DNA of 22,888 nt, from contig JADGJG010000354.1 in NCBI GenBank assembly GCA_027596195.1, positions 1-22,888 of the forward strand, in the 5' to 3' direction. Made by a program: the position numbers and the translations under genes. This DNA comes from Podochytrium sp. JEL0797 (Eukaryota > Chytridiomycota > Chytridiomycetes > Chytridiales > Chytriomycetaceae). Position 1 is the stretch's first letter; every line of letters begins with the position of its first letter. This document shows positions 18,588 to 22,888 of the stretch, one piece after another. The notes below the pieces were generated by a model. That model worked only from the letters and a program-made list of their open reading frames with translations, was not told where the DNA came from and ran no database searches.

Positions 18588-20011
18588 ATGGGAATGTTCG
18601 ATACACTCAACCAAGCTCGCACCCAAGTCTACGTCATCTCGTTCGTGTGTTTCCTGTGCCCGGGAATGTTCAATGCCTTGAACTCTTTGCCGACTTCCGG
18701 TCCGTCAGCGCAGAATGTCAAGGATCAACAGAATGCTGCGCTTTACTTGTGCTTTACCATCATGGGTCTTCTTGCGGGTGGGCTCAATAACATTTTGGGA
18801 CCGAGAATTCTGGCCATGTTTGGAGGTAAATATTACTACTCGAGGCGAGCTCTTCTGACCTTTGAACTTCATTAGGAACCGGATACGCCGTCTACGCCGC
18901 TGCCCAATACACAATCTTCAAAGTCCAAGGAGGCGACACGACGGCACCCATCCCCGCTTCCGCAAACGCATTCTCCATCTTTTCGGGCGCCTACGTTGGA
19001 ATCTGCGCCGGAATGCTGTGGGCAGCCCAAGGGCAAATCTGTCTCACATACCCCACCGAATCCCAAAAGGGTACCTTCTTTGCCACCTTCTGGGTCATTT
19101 TCAACTTGGGTGGAGTTCTCGGAAATACAATCGGCACTTTCCTCGCCTGGCCCGCGGGTGCCAACGGATTTGCCATGAACGACGCGATGTATATCGTCTT
19201 CATCATCCTCATGGCCTTCGGATCCGTCGTAGCACTTCTCATCCAACCCCCCGGCACCATCATCCGTGAGGACCAGACCAAAGTCGAGACCCCACCCACC
19301 AACGTTCTCCGTGAATTCGCAGAAGTGCTCAAACTGTTCACGAACCCCGCCATGTTGACGCTCCTCATTCCTTGCATGACTTCCAACTGGTTCTACACGT
19401 ACCAGTTTGGCGCGTTTGGAGACTACTTTTCGGGACGCACGAGTGGACTCAAGGCTATTTTCTATTGGGCAGCTCAAGCCACGGGTGCCTGGTTCTTTGG
19501 GGCGATGCTCGACAACGTCAAGTACGCGCGCACGCAGAGAGCTTGGTTCGGGTGCTACCTCATTGTCGGAACCACGATCGCCTTCTTTGCTGGAGGCGCC
19601 GTGTTTGAGTATTCCGCCTCGGCACCCGGCTTCAAAGTCATTGACGCAGGCGAGACCCCAGCCGCCTTCATCGGCCCCCTAATTCTCTTCATCTGCTACG
19701 GAGCATACGACGCCTTTTTCCAAACATTCGTCAACTACCTCATTGGTGCCATCTCCAATGATTCGGAAACCCTGTCACGCTACGCCGGTTTCTACAAGGG
19801 GACCCAAAGTCTTGGAGGTGGAATTTCATGGGCTCTCAATGGATTTGTGTTTACGAAAGCGAATGGGAACGCGTTGACGTCGACGGCTCAGTTTTGGGTC
19901 ATGACGGTTCCTTGTGTCATTTCATGCTTGTTCTTTGTGGTTTACATTCGGGCGTTTGTGAAGGATACGACGGAGGATTCTCCAGAATTTGGATCCATGA
20001 AGGCGCATTGA
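18588..20011 (+). CDS. UNC93-like major facilitator protein
   Basis: Fungal UNC93/DUF895-type MFS protein, a multi-pass membrane protein whose transport substrate is generally unknown. Exons 18588-18825 and 18876-20011 join across a 50-nt intron (GTAAAT...CATTAG) to give 457 aa. Family features are CPGMFNALNSL in the first span, GGLNNILGPR, LWAAQGQICLTYPTESQKG (the A-Q-G motif of UNC93 proteins), FFATFWVIFNLGGVLGN, and QSLGGGISWALNG near the end. About 11-12 spans are visible. The start ATG (AAAAATGGG) is the first in frame. The frame is open back to 18465 without an ATG, so an upstream exon or non-AUG start could add up to ~40 residues. AATAAA lies ~30 bp after the stop. Confidence 0.9.
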
Positions 20012-20228
20012 TTTAGAATTTGGAGGTAAACAAAGAGGGAAAATAAACGCAGAATTTTGTTATTTTTCTTCACGCTCCCAGTGCATTGCATTCCCCTTCC
20101 ACTTCAATCAAAATTGGTGCCCGTGACTTTTCGTGGATTTCATCTCTTTTTGGTGTCTTTTTGGGGAACGGTTTGACCACAAGGAGGGTTCAAAACCAGA
20201 AAAACTTGCCGCCAAAAACGAACAACGA
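20012..20228. other. Short intergenic region
   Basis: 217 bp between two plus-strand genes, with the poly(A) signal of the first near 20042. No further gene. Confidence 0.6.
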
Positions 20229-21243
20229 ATGAGCAAGGCCCAAGAAGCAAAGTCCGACAGCACAGACCCCCTCCCACCACCTCCCCCAACGTACTCGATC
20301 GTTGCCCCGGAAGCGTCGGACCCCGAAGCCGCCCGTCTCGAAGCATTCCGCTCCCTTGTCCAGAGACACGAGATCTCGAACCTCATGGCGCTGAAGCTTC
20401 GCCAGTTGGAGGTACCTTCCCCTTCCCGTTTCATACTCCCACTCCCCGCTCACCGCCCCCCACAAGGCCTTCGACATCGCCATCATTGCCGATGACTCAG
20501 GCTCAATGCAAACCAAATCCACACAAGGCCTCAACGATCCATTCGCACCGGCTCTCACACGATGGGATGAACTCAAATCGACGCTTTCGATCGTTACAGA
20601 TGTGGCTGCGACCCTCGATGCCGATGGAATCGACGTTTACTTCCTCAATCGCCCTCCCCTCCGAAACGTCACGAATGCGGACCAGTTATCCCCCGTTTTC
20701 GCCAATCCTCCACGCGGATACACTCCCATCGCCCGCGTATTGAAACAAGTCCTCGCCGAGAAATCCGGCCCCGAATCCAAACGCCTCCTCATCCTGATCG
20801 CAACCGACGGCCAACCCACCACAGACTCCGGCCACCTCGACCACCAAAACCTCAAAAACGTCCTCATGTACGAACGCGGAGCCCCAGGCCACGTCCTCAT
20901 CGCCTTCCTCGCCTGCACTGACGACGACGCGGAAATCGCGTACCTCGAACACTGGGACCGCGAACTGCGCGACCTCGATGTGATTGACGATTACTACACG
21001 GAACGGCGCCAGATTATTGCTATGCAGGGCCCACAGTTTGCATTCTCGCGGGGTGATTGGGTGTGCAAGATGTTGTTGGGGTGTGTGGATTCCGAGATTG
21101 ACGCGTTGGACGAGAGACGGATTGGAGGATTGGGGGTGCCCACTGTTCCGAGTGCCGGTATGAGTCGATCAGGCAGCAGGAATTCAAGGAACTCTCAACG
21201 GAGCAGCGTCAACAAAAAGAAGGGGGGGTGTACGATTCAATAG
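20229..21243 (+). CDS. von Willebrand factor A-domain protein with C-terminal CaaX box
   Basis: Exons 20229-20411 and 20467-21243 join in phase 0 across a 55-nt intron (GTACCT...ACAAG) to give 319 aa. The N-terminus has a poly-Pro stretch followed by YSIV and a helical segment. The vWA domain covers about residues 62-265. It begins FDIAIIADDSGSM, and the metal site (MIDAS) is complete: D70-x-S72-x-S74, T147 in RGYTP, and D175 in ATDGQPT. vWA domains bind protein partners through the metal ion. The Ser/Arg/Lys-rich tail ends NKKKGGCTIQ, a polybasic run plus a CaaX box with C316, so the protein may be farnesylated and tethered to the inner face of a membrane (inference). No signal peptide, so intracellular. 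AATAAA lies at 21288-21293. Its last ~220 bp recur just downstream as a decayed copy. Confidence 0.85.
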
Positions 21244-21346
21244 TAACCTTTTGTACTCGGAAAGAGGTTGTGTTGAGATACTGAACCAATAAAAGATTCA
21301 CATTTAGTATAATGAAGTAAGTAGAAAGATAATGGGCCGCCTCGGC

Positions 21347-21553
21347 ATGAATGGGCCGCAGTTTGAGACTGCGTGTGCAACATGCTGCTGGGTTGTGTCG
21401 ATCAAGAGATTGACGCGTTGGATGAGCGACGGCTTGGAGGATTGGGGTGCCCACTGTTCCGAATGCCAGTATGAGTCGATCAGGCAACAGGAATTCAAGG
21501 AGCTCTCAACGGAGCAGCGTCAACAAAAAGAAGGGGGGGTGTATGATTCAATA
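21347..21553 (+). pseudogene. Decayed duplicate of the 3' end of the vWA gene
   Basis: This segment repeats the last ~222 bp of the vWA gene (21022-21243) in direct orientation, about 310-325 bp further on. It lacks ~13 bp near its start and one G in the GGGGG run, which shifts the frame. Before the shift it reads VCNMLLGCVDQEIDALDERR, and most differences from the parent (VCKMLLGCVDSEIDALDERR) are synonymous or mild. Read in the parent frame, its end still codes a CaaX ending (CMIQ, then TAA). The pattern suggests a fragment of a once-coding paralogue rather than a recent slip. Confidence 0.8.
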
Positions 21554-21966
21554 AAGTTCCCGCATCATTGTTTTGATAATTTGAGAAAGAAAAGAGTGTG
21601 AAGGAAGAAATGAGGAAAAATGAACGGGAGAGAAATTATCCGCTTGGTTCAATCCACCACAGCTGCAGAGATTTGATTAAACTCAGTGACAGAAGCGACA
21701 CATACGCTCATCCATTGAGCAACAAGGAAAAAAGAATGATGAGTGTGTACGAAATTCATAGTCTCCCCCAGGGCCATCCCAGGGCCAGCCTCCTACGAAA
21801 TTTCACTTCAGCCCCCGGAAAAAAAAGGACAAAAATTCATACAATTCCCCGAATCGGAAATTCATCGTATTTTGAATCTGCGCCCCCGCCGGTATATAAG
21901 AACGGGGAAAAGGTGTACCTCACACAATAAGCTCCGAGCGCAAGCGCGACTCGTTCGCCATATCCC
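21554..21966. other. Intergenic, promoter of the small membrane-protein gene
   Basis: No gene is supported. The open frames here overlap the TATA box and lack domains. The core promoter sits at its right end. Confidence 0.5.
21893..21900 (+). promoter_or_regulatory. TATA box (TATATAAG)
   Basis: A canonical TATA element, 67 bp upstream of the ATG at 21967. Transcription would be expected to start about 30 bp downstream of it, leaving a 5' leader of roughly 40 nt. This is the clearest core promoter in the window. Confidence 0.65.
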
Positions 21967-22422
21967 ATGGCGGTGAGTCCTTTCTACCGCTAGTCCTAAT
22001 TTATGTAAAACGACTGACGAAAAGGAAATACTCCACAGGACACTTCCATTACCCTCCGCTCATACGGCTATTTCGTCTTGGCGGTCCTTCTCATCTGCGG
22101 CATCCTATTTTTCTGCTCTGTATGCACGTGCGATCGGTTTCACAGGCGCCAGCAGCGTCGCAATGACACAGAGATGGTGGTGGCACACGACATTTTCCCC
22201 GAAGAACCGCTGCCAAAGTATTCTCTCGGAGGTGAAGACGCGGTCCTCTCAAACCCGGATTTCATCACTCCAAGCACTGTGGTGTCGTCAGGCGGATATA
22301 TTATCTTCAGGGACATGGAGGAAGTGGTTCGATTGGAACTAATCCTGCATGAACCAACCCCTCCGCTGGCACCACCGCCGGCAGATCGTAATTTGGAAGC
22401 TGCGAGTGGGCTCTCTCTGTAG
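21967..22422 (+). CDS. Small single-pass membrane protein with LPxY motif, unrecognised
   Basis: Exon 1 is only ATG GCG (21967-21972). A 66-nt intron with donor GTGAGT, a CTGAC branch site and acceptor CCACAG leads to exon 2 (22039-22422). The product is 129 aa. Residues ~11-31 form one hydrophobic span ending in cysteines (C28, C31, C33) that could be S-acylated. A basic patch (RFHRRQQRR, 35-43) follows and predicts a cytoplasmic C-terminus. LPKY at 60-63 fits the PY motif bound by Rsp5/Nedd4-type ubiquitin ligases. A Pro-rich stretch (PTPPLAPPPAD) lies near the end. It could be a ligase adaptor or a turnover-controlled membrane protein, by inference. The TATA box upstream and clean splice signals support the tiny first exon. 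Confidence 0.65.
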
Positions 22423-22599
22423 TATAATATGAATAGGGTGATGAGGTGGAGCAGGTTGTTTATATTATCAGTTCCGAAAAAAATAGCTCCATAGAAATGA
22501 AGTCATTTTCGTGTTTCCAACACACAGTCGGCGCCTTTTGGAGCTGTCAACCCCCTTGCCAGTCCCACGGACAAGCCTACATCTTGTGGCAATAGAGTG

Positions 22600-22888
22600 A
22601 TGCCAAATACCCTATTGAGGGGGCAGGGCCGACAATTTATGCTGCCAGATTTGAACAAACACAGACGGGCCAGTCGCCACGTGGATAGCCTTGAAGAAGA
22701 CAACGCGGCTAGTAGAGAACCTCTGGATCCTTCCAAATCTCAACAGTTTCCCACTGTTATTATGATCCTTGGAGAGTGTGTCAAGTTGTTCGTTTTCTCT
22801 TGCAGGATGGCGGCCCAAATGGTTCTCCATCAACAATTCGGAAGCGTAAAAAAAGAAATATAGAGAATGGTGTTACATCGTCGTGGCG
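22600..22888 (+). CDS. Probable gene cut by the right edge, basic protein
   Basis: ATG at 22600 opens a 52-codon exon ending FPT at 22755. A 50-nt intron (GTTATT...TCTCTTGCAG) would join in phase 0 to exon 2 from 22806. Exon 2 reads DGGPNGSPSTIRKRKKRNIE and stays open to the window end. The KRKKR run resembles a nuclear localisation signal. If the intron is kept, the frame ends in TAG at 22861-22863 after 87 residues. The acceptor is strong but the donor is weak. No domain is visible in what remains. Confidence 0.35.

Noticed and set aside
21598..21930. 110-codon plus-strand open frame upstream of the small membrane-protein gene
   Set aside because: It begins at GTG, overlaps a canonical TATA box and the presumed leader of the next gene, and has no recognisable feature.

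Overview
The window is nuclear DNA of a fungus. The protein genes are broken by many short introns: nearly all are 45-75 nt, with GT..AG ends and often a CTGAC/CTGAT-like branch site. Several stop codons are followed by AATAAA. The families seen are fungal: a WOPR (Gti1/Pac2) regulator, an OPT oligopeptide transporter, an AAT-type amino-acid permease, a UNC93-like MFS protein and a GPI-anchored CFEM/Kre9-like wall protein. CFEM and WOPR proteins point to Dikarya. Five or six introns per transporter argue against budding yeasts. A basidiomycete is plausible, but the sequence does not settle it. Starts were placed at ATG; open frames that begin only at GTG, TTG or CTG were not accepted as genes.

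Left part (1-3,993): a GC-rich edge, a (GT)8 microsatellite, two tRNA genes (His-GTG and Val-CAC, both minus strand), three diverged repeats beside the tRNAs, a WOPR-domain regulator (minus, three exons) and a 134-residue predicted secreted protein (minus, two exons).

Middle part (4,370-10,710): this is the least explained region. It holds a family I do not recognise, all on the minus strand and marked by YxAWDxxLxMxFxCPVGW near the C-terminus. Two members can be assembled into complete spliced reading frames (155 aa at 5415-6066; 152 aa at 6611-7119). At least three more are decayed, with stop codons inside the motif (about 4370-4500, 4540-5070, 10030-10160). Between them lie a GGATC-rich stretch (7.4-8.1 kb), a doubtful Cys-rich ORF pair and three tandem diverged repeat copies (9.0-10.03 kb).

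Right part (10,711-22,888): an ordinary, gene-dense block in which most genes concern uptake and the cell surface. In order: OPT transporter (minus, six exons, 788 aa), GPI-anchored wall protein (minus, three exons, 310 aa), amino-acid permease (plus, seven exons, 541 aa), UNC93-like MFS protein (plus, two exons, 457 aa), von Willebrand A-domain protein ending in a CaaX box (plus, two exons, 319 aa) followed by a decayed duplicate of its own 3' end, a small single-pass membrane protein with an LPxY motif (plus, 129 aa), and the start of a probable basic protein leaving the right edge. GATA-type sites lie upstream of both the OPT and permease genes, and a shared ~25-bp element lies upstream of the permease and UNC93 genes. 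Joint nutrient regulation is therefore an inference worth testing.
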